Of a stretch of DNA of 10,891 nt, positions 1 to 6,063 are shown one piece after another. The stretch lies in contig MU646816.1 in NCBI GenBank assembly GCA_026770585.1, positions 52,200 to 63,090 of the forward strand. Direction: 5' to 3'. Under the pieces are notes generated by a model, which made no database searches, was not told the origin of the DNA, and saw nothing but the letters and a program-made list of their open reading frames with translations. A program made the position numbers and the translations under genes. Source of the stretch: Baffinella frigidus. Taxonomy: Eukaryota; Cryptophyceae; Cryptomonadales; Baffinellaceae. Every line of letters starts with the position of its first letter. Positions within the stretch are counted from its first letter, which is position 1.

Positions 1-301
1 CGACAGCGTCAGAGAGATCCTCCTCGGCGAGAAGCCCCTCGATCAGAAACAAGGGGAACCCCTGGTCGTTGGGCACGCGCTCCGCCCACCCCAACTTCTC
101 TGCGGCTGCCTCCGGCCAGAGCAACTTTCGCGTGCTGTCACCCCAGACAATGCTGGGAGGTCCCACCGCCGCCTTGCCCCCTTTGCCTTTTGTCTTGGCT
201 GCAAGCCAGGCCTTGGGCTTGGCGGGAGCCACTTTCAGGCCGTCTGCCTGCTCAGGGGTTGCGGGTTGAGGTGCGAGCAGGAGGATTTGAGGCGTGAGGC
301 T
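1..301 (-). CDS. partial exon of an unrecognised protein, runs off left edge
   Basis: On the minus strand a frame is open from a stop at 302-304 to the window edge, about 100 codons with no stop. The translation looks like real protein: a Lys/Ala/Gly-rich stretch (AKPKAWLAAKTKGKGGKAA) followed by a mixed, well-balanced segment (SIVWGDSTRKLLWPEAAAEK, then LGWAERVPNDQGFPLFLIEG and an acidic LLAEEDLSDAV). No start codon is supported. A likely intron acceptor is the CAG just before the GCA codon at 245-247, preceded on the minus strand by pyrimidine-rich sequence, so the exon proper is probably 1-247 and continues left. I do not recognise the family. No membrane segment or signal peptide is visible in this part. 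The neighbouring minus-strand frame at 252-659 may be the upstream exon. The opposite-strand open frames look like shadows. Confidence 0.5.
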
Positions 302-659
302 TTAGGAGCTGGAAGGGGCTGGAAAGCGTGCTTGCCTGAAGCATCGAGAGCGCGTCGCCAAGGTCGGTTGCGTCAGCGCCCCACCCGACCTTACCCCCCT
401 TCCCCATCTGACCCATCATCAGTGGCCCGTGCCGCGCTCGGGCGTCGGAGGTAGCGCGACGTTGACCAGACACGAGCAGACGATTCAGGCTGAGCGAGGG
501 GGTGGCGAAGCACGCTGATGGTGCGCGTTGCAGCACGGGCGCCACGCCTGCTGTCTCTGCGGGTGAGGCACGCTGCAGAAGAGCCAGAGAACAGCAGCTC
601 AGGAGCAGAGAGCGCATCGGGGAGCGCATGCTTCGGCCTCCAAAATCTGCAGTCATCAA
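252..659 (-). CDS. candidate N-terminal exon with signal-peptide-like start (hypothetical)
   Basis: This is a 135-codon minus-strand frame with several early Met codons. Near the start, at about residues 11-31, short basic turns (MRSPMRS) precede a hydrophobic run, LLLSCCSLALL, that would pass as a secretory signal sequence or the first part of a plastid-targeting leader. The rest is Arg/Ala/Ser-rich with one Gly/Lys patch (about residues 84-95, MGQMGKGGKVGWG). It ends at a stop at 252-254, just upstream (in minus-strand sense) of the better exon at 1-301, which lies in a different frame. The simplest model is one gene in which this exon is spliced into the next before the stop, for example from near 310-350. 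No homologue is recognised, and GC-rich DNA yields such frames by chance, so this is tentative. Confidence 0.3.
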   Translation of the reverse strand: MMTADFGGRSMRSPMRSLLLSCCSLALLQRASPAETAGVAPVLQRAPSACFATPSLSLNRLLVSGQRRATSDARARHGPLMMGQMGKGGKVGWGADATDLGDALSMLQASTLSSPFQLLKPHASNPPARTSTRNP

Positions 660-852
660 GGCTGTTGGGGGTCATTCCAGGTTCGTGCTTGGAGCCATTG
701 TGTCGTTCTTGGAGCTGTTTGTCCACTTTTGGCCGAGATGCCCCCGGGCTCTTCGAAAAACCTGAGGAACTTGACTTATGAAATAACCCTCTCCGTTTGT
801 CAGGCCCGCCTCGGGACCCGCCTTCCCGCGCGCGTCGTCAGCGAGATCAAAA
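660..852. other. no gene seen; GC-rich spacer
   Basis: Short overlapping frames occur on both strands but none shows a recognisable domain or a convincing start. If the minus-strand gene to the left is real, this is its upstream region. No clear promoter element can be named. Confidence 0.4.
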
Positions 853-941
853 CCTCCGAAAGCAAAAATGCTTTCTCTGCAGTCCTTTCTACGGAAGGGC
901 GTGTCGTTGGCATATGTTGGGAGCATTTAAAACCTAAAGGA
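853..941 (+). repeat. retroposon-like repeat, subfamily A, copy 1
   Basis: First of at least nine subfamily A copies and fragments. Landmarks in order: CCGAAAGC, a 7-bp hairpin GAAAGCA-AAAA-TGCTTTC, CTCTGCAG, TACGGAAGGGCGTGTCGTTG, GCATATGTTGGGAG, and a 3' end AAAACCTAAAGGA. The 5' part seen in longer copies (CACTGGAGAGCTAAACGCGA) is missing, so this copy is 5'-truncated. Only one 9-mer tail unit is kept. Confidence 0.85.
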
Positions 942-960
942 TCTACATGCGTTTGGTTTG

Positions 961-1284
961 ACATCTGTCTCATCTCACACCCCCACACAACCCCTCTCAC
1001 CTTGTGGGGTATTCGTGAGTGAAGCTCTTAAACTTCAACCATGGGATACCATGAGCCTCAAAGGAGGCTGACTGGGGTTCGGTGCGTGTCAGTGAGCATG
1101 GGAGCGGTGTCGCATACCTTCACCCACCCCAACAGAGCCGCCCTGTATCCCCTCTTCACGAGCCTCTGCACTGGAGAGCTAAACGCGATCCGAAAGCAAA
1201 AATGCTTTCTCTGCAGATCCCTTTTACGGAACGGCGTGTCGTTGGCGTATGTTGGGAGAAATTAAAACCTAAAGGACCTAAAGA
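961..1284 (+). repeat. long retroposon-like repeat, subfamily A, with extended 5' region
   Basis: This copy keeps about 200 bp upstream of the usual core. The upstream part includes CACCTTGTGGGGTATTCGTG, GGGATACCATGAGCCTC and CCTGTATCCCCTCTTCACG. The core starts near 1157 with ACGAGCCTCTGCACTGGAGA and ends in CCTAAAGGACCTAAAG. The same extended unit occurs in reverse orientation at 6064-6440, matching across nearly its whole length with scattered substitutions and small indels. The element is therefore at least about 330 bp when full length. No protein-coding capacity is evident. A short perfect hairpin, GCCTC-AAAG-GAGGC, lies at 1055-1068. Confidence 0.85.
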
Positions 1285-1344
1285 GTGGAACGGCGTGTCG
1301 TTGGCATATGTTGGGAGAAATTAAAACCTAAAGGACCTAAAGGA
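1285..1344 (+). repeat. 5'-truncated subfamily A copy
   Basis: This copy begins abruptly inside the element at GGAACGGCGTGTCGTTGGCA and runs to two 9-mer tail units. It directly abuts the tail of the preceding copy. It is either a severely 5'-truncated insertion next to the older tail or a local tandem duplication of the 3' half. Confidence 0.8.
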
Positions 1345-1376
1345 GGTGGGCGTGGCCTTCGATGTGAGTGTAAAAT

Positions 1377-1400
1377 AAAGCACCAAAGCACCAAAGCACC
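1377..1400 (+). repeat. short tandem octamer (CACCAAAG)
   Basis: AAAG CACCAAAG CACCAAAG CACC lies immediately upstream of the next retroposon copy. It is a simple repeat, perhaps made by slippage. Confidence 0.8.
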
Positions 1401-1575
1401 CCTCTTCACGATTTAAAACCTGAAGGACCTAAAGGAGCACGAGCCTCTGCACTGGAGAGCTAACAGGCTAAACGCGATCCGAAAGCAAAAAATGCTTTCT
1501 CTGCAGATCCCTTCTACGGAACGGCGTGTCGTCGGCATATGTTGGGAGAAATTAAAACCTAAAGGACCTAAAGGA
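1401..1575 (+). repeat. subfamily A copy carrying a small nested insertion
   Basis: A near-complete core: CCTCTTCACGA, GCCTCTGCACTGGAGAGCT, the GAAAGCA hairpin, TACGGAACGGCGTGTCGTCG and two tail units. At 1412-1437 the core is interrupted by 26 bp equal to the 3' tail of another copy (TTTAAAACCTGAAGGACC and onward). The insert is flanked on both sides by CACGA (1407-1411 and 1438-1442), a perfect 5-bp duplication of the target. A second small insertion, about 8 bp flanked by GCTAA, sits near 1471-1480. Confidence 0.85.
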
Positions 1576-1953
1576 GATCAGATCCATCTCGTGGGTAGGC
1601 AGTGGATAAAGTGGCAAACCCGACCGAATCTGTTGATGGCACGGGCTGACACCGACAATCCTGTCTAAATAAAACGAAATAACGAAAATAACGATCCCCG
1701 TCTGGGAACGTTCCTCAAGCAAGAGGCAGAACTCTGCATGACAACGCGGGCGAAGGAGAAGTACACGCTCAGGATGGGCGGGAGTGGCGGGCTGAGCCGC
1801 CATGAGAAGGCGGGGTGCTTGCTTTTGAAGCGACTCTTAGAAGTGTAAATCCTTAGCCCCCCCCTCCATGTCCTCCTTTGGCCCCTAAACCCCTGAACCT
1901 CTTGGCAGAAATGGGGCGACTGGCGGCAACGACCTTTCCAAGCCACCGTCGTC
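1576..1953. other. no gene seen; intergenic spacer
   Basis: This stretch has mixed composition, with an AT-rich patch at about 1664-1694 (AAATAAAACGAAATAACGAA) and a C-rich run near 1857-1866. Overlapping frames on both strands show no recognisable domain. Confidence 0.4.
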
Positions 1954-2037
1954 GGAGAAAGGAAGCATGGCCTTTCTACAGAACAAGTTCCGGTGTCCGC
2001 CTATGTTGGGAGCTCGAAGAACCTAAAGGACTAAAGG
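1954..2037 (+). repeat. retroposon-like repeat, subfamily B
   Basis: Subfamily B shares the GATCCGAAAG start, CTGCAG-like centre, TATGTTGGGAG and CCTAAAGGA tail with subfamily A but differs in between (AAGGAAGCATGGC; TTCCGGTGTCCGCCTATG; AGCTCGAAGAACCTAAAGGA). This copy is 5'-truncated. Its closest relative in the window is the minus-strand copy at 5803-5925. Confidence 0.8.
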
Positions 2038-2077
2038 GCGGGCTCCTGGATCTCATCCTGAAGAAACTTTCCTGGGA

Positions 2078-2117
2078 CCAGGGGGCTTGATGTGATCCGA
2101 AAGGAAGGCTTTTCGCG
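2078..2117 (+). repeat. 5' fragment of subfamily B
   Basis: CAGGGGGCTTGATGTGATCC followed by GAAAGGAAGGCTTTTC matches the 5' half of the subfamily B copy at 5803-5925 (read on its own strand). It stops before the CTGCAG landmark. It lies just after a subfamily B 3' half and just before the zinc-finger exon, so it may have supplied the start of that open frame. Confidence 0.65.
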
Positions 2118-2380
2118 AGAGAGAGAGTGAGAGTGAGGCTTCCTCGGAGGAGAGTCCACGGCCTCCTAGGAGGAAAGTGGTGCTGGGTGCTCCATGTGTA
2201 AGAGTAAGGCGGAGGGAGCGTGCGAAGTGCAAATTGTGCATGTCCTCTCAGGAGTGGGGCACCACCTCCTACGAGAGCAAGACCCCCTACTTCTGTAAGC
2301 AGTGGGGTGACTATTTGCACTTCGAGTGCTTCGAGGAGTATCACGCGAAGGCTAAGCCAGTTTTTCGATTCGGGAAATAG
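2096..2380 (+). CDS. 3' exon of a protein with a PARP-type-like CX2C...HX2C zinc finger
   Basis: The frame is open from a stop at 2093-2095 to a stop at 2378-2380, 94 codons. In order it holds a Ser/Glu-rich acidic segment (residues ~8-20), a Pro/Arg/Lys basic segment (~21-44), then Cys45-X2-Cys48, 26 residues, and His75-X2-Cys78. Around the second pair the residues are YLHFECFEEYH. PARP-type zinc fingers have the pattern CX2C-X28-30-HX2C with an aromatic-HFxCF stretch at the second pair. The match in pattern and context is good, and the loop is two residues short. Such fingers bind DNA breaks or nicks in PARP1 and DNA ligase III, so a DNA-binding role is an inference. A LIM half-domain is less likely because its loop is shorter and a second module is missing. 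No ATG lies in frame upstream of the finger, so the exon must be spliced to an earlier one not identified here. The first ~7 codons overlap retroposon sequence. Confidence 0.55.
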   Translation, partial: SERKAFRERESESEASSEESPRPPRRKVVLGAPCVRVRRRERAKCKLCMSSQEWGTTSYESKTPYFCKQWGDYLHFECFEEYHAKAKPVFRFGK

Positions 2381-2415
2381 GCGAAATAGGCCATTTGGAA
2401 GGTGTTTTGTGTAAA

Positions 2416-2460
2416 AAGTGTACTTCTCAGACTCGGGCCGCGCTCAAACTTTGTACACTT
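2416..2460. repeat. 8-bp inverted repeat AAGTGTAC / GTACACTT
   Basis: Perfect 8-bp arms at 2416-2423 and 2453-2460 with a 29-nt loop lie just 3' of the zinc-finger exon. It could be the first hairpin of the structured zone that follows, or an element in the 3' untranslated region. Confidence 0.6.
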
Positions 2461-2492
2461 CTACTCTAGGGTGCCTCTGGGACCCTCGAGCA

Positions 2493-2555
2493 CTCACATG
2501 TGAGCCTCGGTCAGTCAGGTAGCGAGCCTCGGTCATGGGCCAGGTCGCGAGCCTC
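2493..2555 (+). repeat. short direct repeats GAGCCTC(GGTCA) and a 12-bp palindrome
   Basis: CTCACATGTGAG at 2493-2504 is a perfect palindrome. It overlaps the first of three GAGCCTC copies (2502, 2524, 2549). The first two share 12 bases, GAGCCTCGGTCA. Confidence 0.7.
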
Positions 2556-2790
2556 TAGTTGAGTGATGTGAACGGTCAATGAACTCAGGTTTGGTCTCAG
2601 CTTGTGTTGCCCCTGGGCCTTCTGAGACGCCTCCCCTCTAGCGGGGTCATAACTCACACCACTCGTACAGCCGCCCCAGCCTGCGGTAGGGGGAGTCAAG
2701 CACCTGATTTTGCCTTACATGTATTTCTTGGGGGTCAAATTTATAGTCAGGCATGGTCCTACTGTAGGGTCCTAGCTAGGGGGGGCGGTT

Positions 2791-2877
2791 TCTTATGGGC
2801 GAGGTACCCCTGTAGGCTCGCACCCAGGGCCCTAGGGTGTTCCTGGAGGTGGGGGTGTTTTCTTATGAGCGAGGTAC
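2791..2877 (+). repeat. direct repeat TCTTATGRGCGAGGTAC, 70 bp apart
   Basis: TCTTATGGGCGAGGTAC at 2791-2807 recurs as TCTTATGAGCGAGGTAC at 2861-2877. The second copy is also the left arm of a foldback described in the next feature. Confidence 0.75.
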
Positions 2878-3632
2878 TGTGTACAGGGTTGCCTAGCTCA
2901 TAAGGAGGCGCACCCCCCTGAACGGGATGGCCAAGGCGGCTGCTAAGGGTGGGCAGCGGCGGACCTCTGGGGATAACCCGGGTTCCTCCTGGAGGAACGG
3001 AAGGAACCGTGTTCTATAATACTTGTAGTACATGACTTGTGTAAAGTCACTCCGGCTATGCCTACATGGGGTTATCCCCAGAGGACCAAGGGAAGGACAC
3101 GTCTCACGTGTTCATTCCAGAATCGACAGAAGATCTCGAGGAGGGAAAGATTGGTTGACCTAAACCAATCTACCCCTCTTTTGAGAGGGCAAAAGGGACC
3201 AAACCACAACGAGTGGGTTTGGGGACCTTGGAGCCATTCCTACGGTACGTAGGGAATGCGGGGCCCAACTTGGGCCCCCTACGGGTACGTACTAGGTAGG
3301 GCCCAACATAGGGCCCTTCCATGGGTACGTACCAAACACGGGGCCCAACATGGGGCCCCGCTATGGGTACGTAAGAGGCGTAACTCCAGCCCCCTGAAGG
3401 GGTGTAGGGTTATGCCCCTAGTTACGGAGTTTTCAGCTACAACGGGGAACTCCGTTACACAGCCCCCTCACCAAGGGGTCGTCCTCGAACCCCTATGGGC
3501 GGACCCATCCGGGAAACGAGTCCCAGGATTGTTCCTTGAGGTGGAGTGGTTCTTAACACGGAGTCCCAGGGATAGGTAAACCTGGGCAGAGGGCCTAGGT
3601 TTAGCCAGCCCTGTCTACGAGGAGAGATCCTC
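2851..3632 (+). other. hairpin-dense, possibly structured non-coding RNA zone
   Basis: This stretch shows no recognisable protein but at least a dozen perfect or near-perfect stems. Examples: GGGGGTG/CACCCCC (2851-2857/2911-2917) enclosing CTTATGAGC/GCTCATAAG (2862-2870/2896-2904); a 16-bp pair CCTCTGGGGATAACCC/GGGTTATCCCCAGAGG (2964-2979/3069-3084); GTTCCTCC/GGAGGAAC (2982-2998); TGACTT/AAGTCA (3033-3049); an 8-pair stem with loop CTC (3095-3113); AGATTGGTT/AACCAATCT (3148-3171); CCCTCT/AGAGGG (3174-3189); CCAAACC/GGTTTGG (3199-3222); a bulged stem (3235-3258); ACGGAGTT/AACTCCGT (3424-3455); an 11-pair stem (3577-3603); and GAGGA-GAGA-TCCTC with a GNRA-type loop (3619-3632). Successive, mostly non-overlapping stems of this density suggest an RNA selected for folding. 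I checked by eye for group I/II intron cores, tRNA, rRNA and hammerhead motifs and found none. Strand and ends are uncertain. Confidence 0.5.
3244..3374 (+). repeat. ~40-nt tandem hairpin module (GGGCCC stem + GGTACGTA)
   Basis: GGTACGTA recurs at 3244, 3284, 3324 and 3366, at 40-42-nt spacing. Between successive copies lies a GC-rich stem of the form GGGCCCAAC-NNN-GGGCCC: 3260-3278, 3299-3316 and 3340-3359. The loops vary while the stems stay complementary. TACGTA itself is a palindrome. This is a threefold tandem array of a hairpin plus short-palindrome unit inside the larger structured zone. Confidence 0.85.
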
Positions 3633-3873
3633 TACGTCTTAAGCTTCCAAAGAGCGCGTGGCTGTTTCGCCGCGGGGGTCCCGAGCATGAGAAGGGAAAT
3701 CCTGCAACACGCCACAGGGTTAGTCAGAGGACGAAGGAGGTTGGAGCCCTGCACCAGAGTGATCAAGTGATTTAACAGGTACTGGCGCGATTTGGGCAAA
3801 TCATGATTTGGGCAAATCCCTCAAACGGCACGCAGCTAGCAGCCCTTGTCTTGGGTGCTGACGGTTGCAAAGT
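3633..3873. other. no gene seen; contains a 16-bp palindromic tandem
   Basis: No frame with recognisable features is present. GATTTGGGCAAATC occurs at 3789-3802 and again at 3805-3818, separated by AT. Each copy is itself an inverted repeat (GATTTG/CAAATC), and together they form a small cruciform-prone tandem. Confidence 0.6.
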
Positions 3874-3948
3874 TGATCCTTCGTTTCTACGGAAGGGCGT
3901 GTCGTTGGCATATGTTGGGAGAAATTAAAACCTAAAGGACCTAAAGGT
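3874..3948 (+). repeat. 5'-truncated subfamily A copy
   Basis: It starts near GATCCTTCGTTTCTACGGAA, continues with GGGCGTGTCGTTGGCATATG and ends in two CCTAAAGG units. The conserved hairpin region is absent. This is the last plus-strand copy before the telomere-like block. Confidence 0.8.
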
Positions 3949-4103
3949 TGCTTCTGCACAGCGTTGCCTTCAGAGATGTTGGCGTAGGCTCTGTACCTGC
4001 ACATCGCCCGACACGGGGTACAGTAAGTAGTACAATGCGGCAGGCATGTGCGGCACGCACGCTGGTTGTTTGGCAATAAATTACCCATCCCTGGGGGGGG
4101 TAT
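3949..4103. other. no gene seen; spacer before telomere-like array
   Basis: Unique-looking sequence containing an 8-G run at 4093-4100 just before the first TTTAGGG-like units. Confidence 0.4.
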
Positions 4104-4670
4104 GGTTTAGAGTTTAGGGTTTAGGGTTACGATTTAGGATTCAGGATTCAGAGTTGACGGTTTAGGGTTAAGGCTTTAGTGTTTAGGTTTGAGAGTTTAG
4201 GGTTTAGGGTCAAGGGTTTAGGTTTGAGGGTCTAGGGTTAAGGGTTTAGGGTTTCGGGTTTAGGGTTTAGGGTTGACGGTTGACGGTTGACGGTTGACCT
4301 ACCGGTTGACGGTTGATGGTTGACAGTTGAGGGTTTAAAGTTTAGAGTGAAGGGTTTAGAGTGAAGGGTTTAGGGTGCAGGGTGCAGGTAGTAGGGTTCA
4401 GGGTGAGGGGATTAGAGGTTTAGGGTGTTCAGGTTCAGGGATAAGGGTTTAGGGTTGTAAGGTTCGGGGTTTGGGGTTTGAGGTTTAGGGCTTGGGTTTA
4501 TGGTTGAGGGTTGTAGGGTTCAGGGTTCAGGGTTCAGGGTTTAAGGTTTAGGGTTTAGGGTTTGGGGTTTAGGGTTTAGGGTTTAGGGTTTAGGGTTTAG
4601 GAAGGTTTAGGGTTGAGGGTTCAGGGTCCAGGGTTTAGGGTTTAGGGTTTAGTGTTTCGCTTTGGGGTTT
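4104..4670 (+). repeat. degenerate telomere-like array, G-rich strand on plus
   Basis: About 80 units of a mostly 7-nt repeat with consensus TTTAGGG. Perfect runs occur (for example around 4550-4598), mixed with variants TTCAGGG, TTGAGGG, TTTGGGG, TGCAGGG and TTTCGGG. A distinct sub-block at 4271-4327 is built on TTGACGG instead. The decay and mixed variants point to an interstitial or subtelomeric array, not an active chromosome end. Confidence 0.95.
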
Positions 4671-4790
4671 CTACATGGCCCGAAAGCCTTAAGAAGCGGT
4701 ACAGATTCTGTATTATTTCGAAATTAAGTACCTAATCCATAATCCATAATCCCTGATGTCTAAAGCCTCATGCTTAATTGCTAATCGCTG
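4671..4790. other. unique spacer between telomere-like arrays
   Basis: About 120 bp without the 7-mer. It contains AATCCATAATCCATAATCC, a short 8-nt repeat. No gene is seen. Confidence 0.5.
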
Positions 4791-4952
4791 GACCCTAAAC
4801 TCTAAACCCCAAACCCTAACCCCTAAACCTTAGTGTTTAGGGTTTAGAGTTTAGGGTTTAGGGTTAAGGATTCAGGGTTTAGGGTTTAGGGTTTAGAGTT
4901 TGGGGTTTAGGGTTTTGGGTTTATGGTTTAGTGTTTAGGGGTTAGGATTTAT
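4791..4952 (+). repeat. inverted (head-to-head) telomere-like array
   Basis: 4791-4830 is C-rich (CCCTAAACTCTAAACC and onward). After the short joint TTAGTG it switches to G-rich units (GGGTTTAGAGTTTAGGG and onward) to about 4952. The variant order is mirrored (CCCTAAACTCTAAACC against GGTTTAGAGTTTAGGG), so this is a true foldback of one array segment. It is the only C-rich telomeric stretch in the left half. Confidence 0.85.
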
Positions 4953-5023
4953 GGGGCAGGATCGCGCCAGGATGTGTTGGTTTGACCCTCGCGGTGGATC
5001 AACGCGCCGTCGTCTGTGAACTG

Positions 5024-5066
5024 ATCCTTTCGGTCATTTAGGTTTTGATTTTTCCCAACATAGCCG
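5024..5066 (-). repeat. highly degenerate retroposon 3' end
   Basis: TCATTTAGGTTTTGATTTTT followed by CCCAACATAGCC resembles the reverse complement of the subfamily A 3' end (TATGTTGGGAGAAATTAAAA plus CCTAAA). The match fades beyond that, so it is either an old copy or chance. Confidence 0.45.
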
Positions 5067-5258
5067 AAAACCTCGCGCTTTCGTGAACAGTTCAGTGCAC
5101 CCGGGACATGTCGCTCGAGTAGCCCATCAGCGTGCTGTGCTCCTGCACAACACCCCCTCTCCGCAGACCACTCAACACAACGCATGCGCGAAACACCCGT
5201 ACCCCCTACCACCCCGCCACCCTCACCAGTCCAGATCATCACCACACTATCAATTGAC
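5067..5258. other. no gene seen; unique spacer
   Basis: Short frames on both strands, C-rich near 5150-5225. Nothing recognisable. Confidence 0.4.
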
Positions 5259-5318
5259 TCTTTGGGTCCTTTAGGTTGTTTTAACTCCCACCATAGGAGG
5301 ACACCGGAACTTATAAAG
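5259..5318 (-). repeat. truncated subfamily B copy
   Basis: Read on plus it is CTTTGGGTCCTTTAGG, a diverged linker, CCATAGGAGGACACCGGAAC. That matches the 3' half of subfamily B (TCCGGTGTCCGCCTATG ... CCTAAAGGA) in reverse orientation. Confidence 0.65.
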
Positions 5319-5328
5319 GGTTGAGAAA

Positions 5329-5655
5329 TTGGGGTTTAGGATTTTGGGTTTAGGGTCTAGTGTTCAGGTTTTAGGTCTTAGGTTTCAAGGTTTCGGGTTT
5401 CGGGTTTCGGGGTTTGGGTTAAGGGTTTGTGGTCCAGGATTTAGAGCTCTGGGTTTTGGGTTTAGGGTTTGGGGTTTAGGGGTTAGGGTTCAGGGTTCAG
5501 GGTAAAGGGTTGAGGTTTGAGGGTTATGGTCTTAGGATTTTGGTTTAGGTTTGTGGTTTTGGGGTTTAGGTTTTTGGGGTTCATTGTCGGGGTTTAGGGT
5601 TTAGTGCCATGGGTTTACGTTGCGGGTTTCGTTGTTTATGGTTTCAGGTTTAGGA
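5329..5655 (+). repeat. strongly degenerate telomere-like array, G-rich on plus
   Basis: TTTAGGG-like units with many variants (TTTCGGG, TTTTGGG, TTCAGGG, TTGTGG). It is more decayed than the 4104-4670 block and fades into unique sequence near 5655. Confidence 0.85.
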
Positions 5656-5802
5656 CGGGCGCTTGCAGCGGTTGGGGAGAATGAGGAGACCGCGGGCACC
5701 ACGGGCCAAACGAAACGGAGGGTTCGTCAGGACTTGAGTGCCCTCAGAGAGGAAAGTGCGTCTATCACGGATGGAAACCAACACGGCCACCATGTATTCC
5801 GG

Positions 5803-5925
5803 GGGTCCTTTAGGTCCTTTAGGTTCTTCGAGCTCCATAGGCGGACACCGGAGCTGGTTCTGCAGAAAAGCCATGCTTCCTTTCGGATCACATTCAAGCC
5901 CCCCGGTGCAGAGGAAAGCCTGGGC
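5803..5925 (-). repeat. most complete subfamily B retroposon copy
   Basis: Reverse orientation. The tail is TCCTTTAGGTCCTTTAGG at the left, then TTCTTCGAGCTCCATAGG, CGGACACCGGAGCTGG, TTCTGCAG, GCCATGCTTCCTTTCGGATC and the 5' part CACATTCAAGCCCCCCGGTG. The order of landmarks is the same as in subfamily A, so the two are diverged subfamilies of one element. The translated tail explains Arg-Ser-Phe runs in the overlapping frames, which are not genes. Confidence 0.85.
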
Positions 5926-5971
5926 TGATAACATGTCAAACACGACCGCTACACGCCAGGAGGCAAGGTGA

Positions 5972-6020
5972 GACGAGACGTTATGGGCAAAGGTGTGGGA
6001 GGAGAGGAGAACGTCTCGTC
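5972..6020. repeat. 11-bp inverted repeat GACGAGACGTT / AACGTCTCGTC
   Basis: Perfect 11-bp arms at 5972-5982 and 6010-6020 enclose 27 nt. A further GTGAG/CTCAC pair outside the arms (5969 region and 6032-6036) hints at a longer imperfect foldback. The role is unknown. Confidence 0.7.
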
Positions 6021-6063
6021 CACTAGGACGAGCTCACCGCACGGAAGGCATTGGAGAAGGAGC

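Noticed and set aside
670-700. Possible dinoflagellate spliced-leader remnant near GGAGCCATT motifs (also at 3231 and 6873)
   Set aside because: Only a 5-8 base overlap with the spliced leader as I remember it, too short to support.
1036-1075. Resemblance of GGGATACCATGAGCC (and ATACTTC upstream in the reverse copy) to the 5' part of U1 snRNA
   Set aside because: Only about 10 contiguous bases agree. The splice-site-binding 5' end, the first stem-loop sequence and an Sm site are not present, so this is probably chance.
3244-3374. CRISPR-like regular spacing of GGTACGTA
   Set aside because: The repeats are only 8-9 nt, the intervals are themselves repeated hairpins and not unique spacers, and the DNA is eukaryotic.
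3475-3495. tRNA T-arm-like GGGGTCGTCCTCGAACCCC
   Set aside because: The loop does not fit the TTCRANNC rule, and no acceptor, D or anticodon arms can be placed around it.
3037-3579. Two in-phase frames separated by one stop inside the hairpin zone
   Set aside because: The translation is repetitive (His-Gly-Ala-Gln-like) and dictated by the hairpin modules. No protein signature is seen.
5620-5928. Open frame with a mixed, exon-like stretch around 5660-5800
   Set aside because: Its start lies in decayed telomeric repeat and its end in the subfamily B retroposon. The ~45 codons in between show no recognisable domain, and the opposite strand is equally open.
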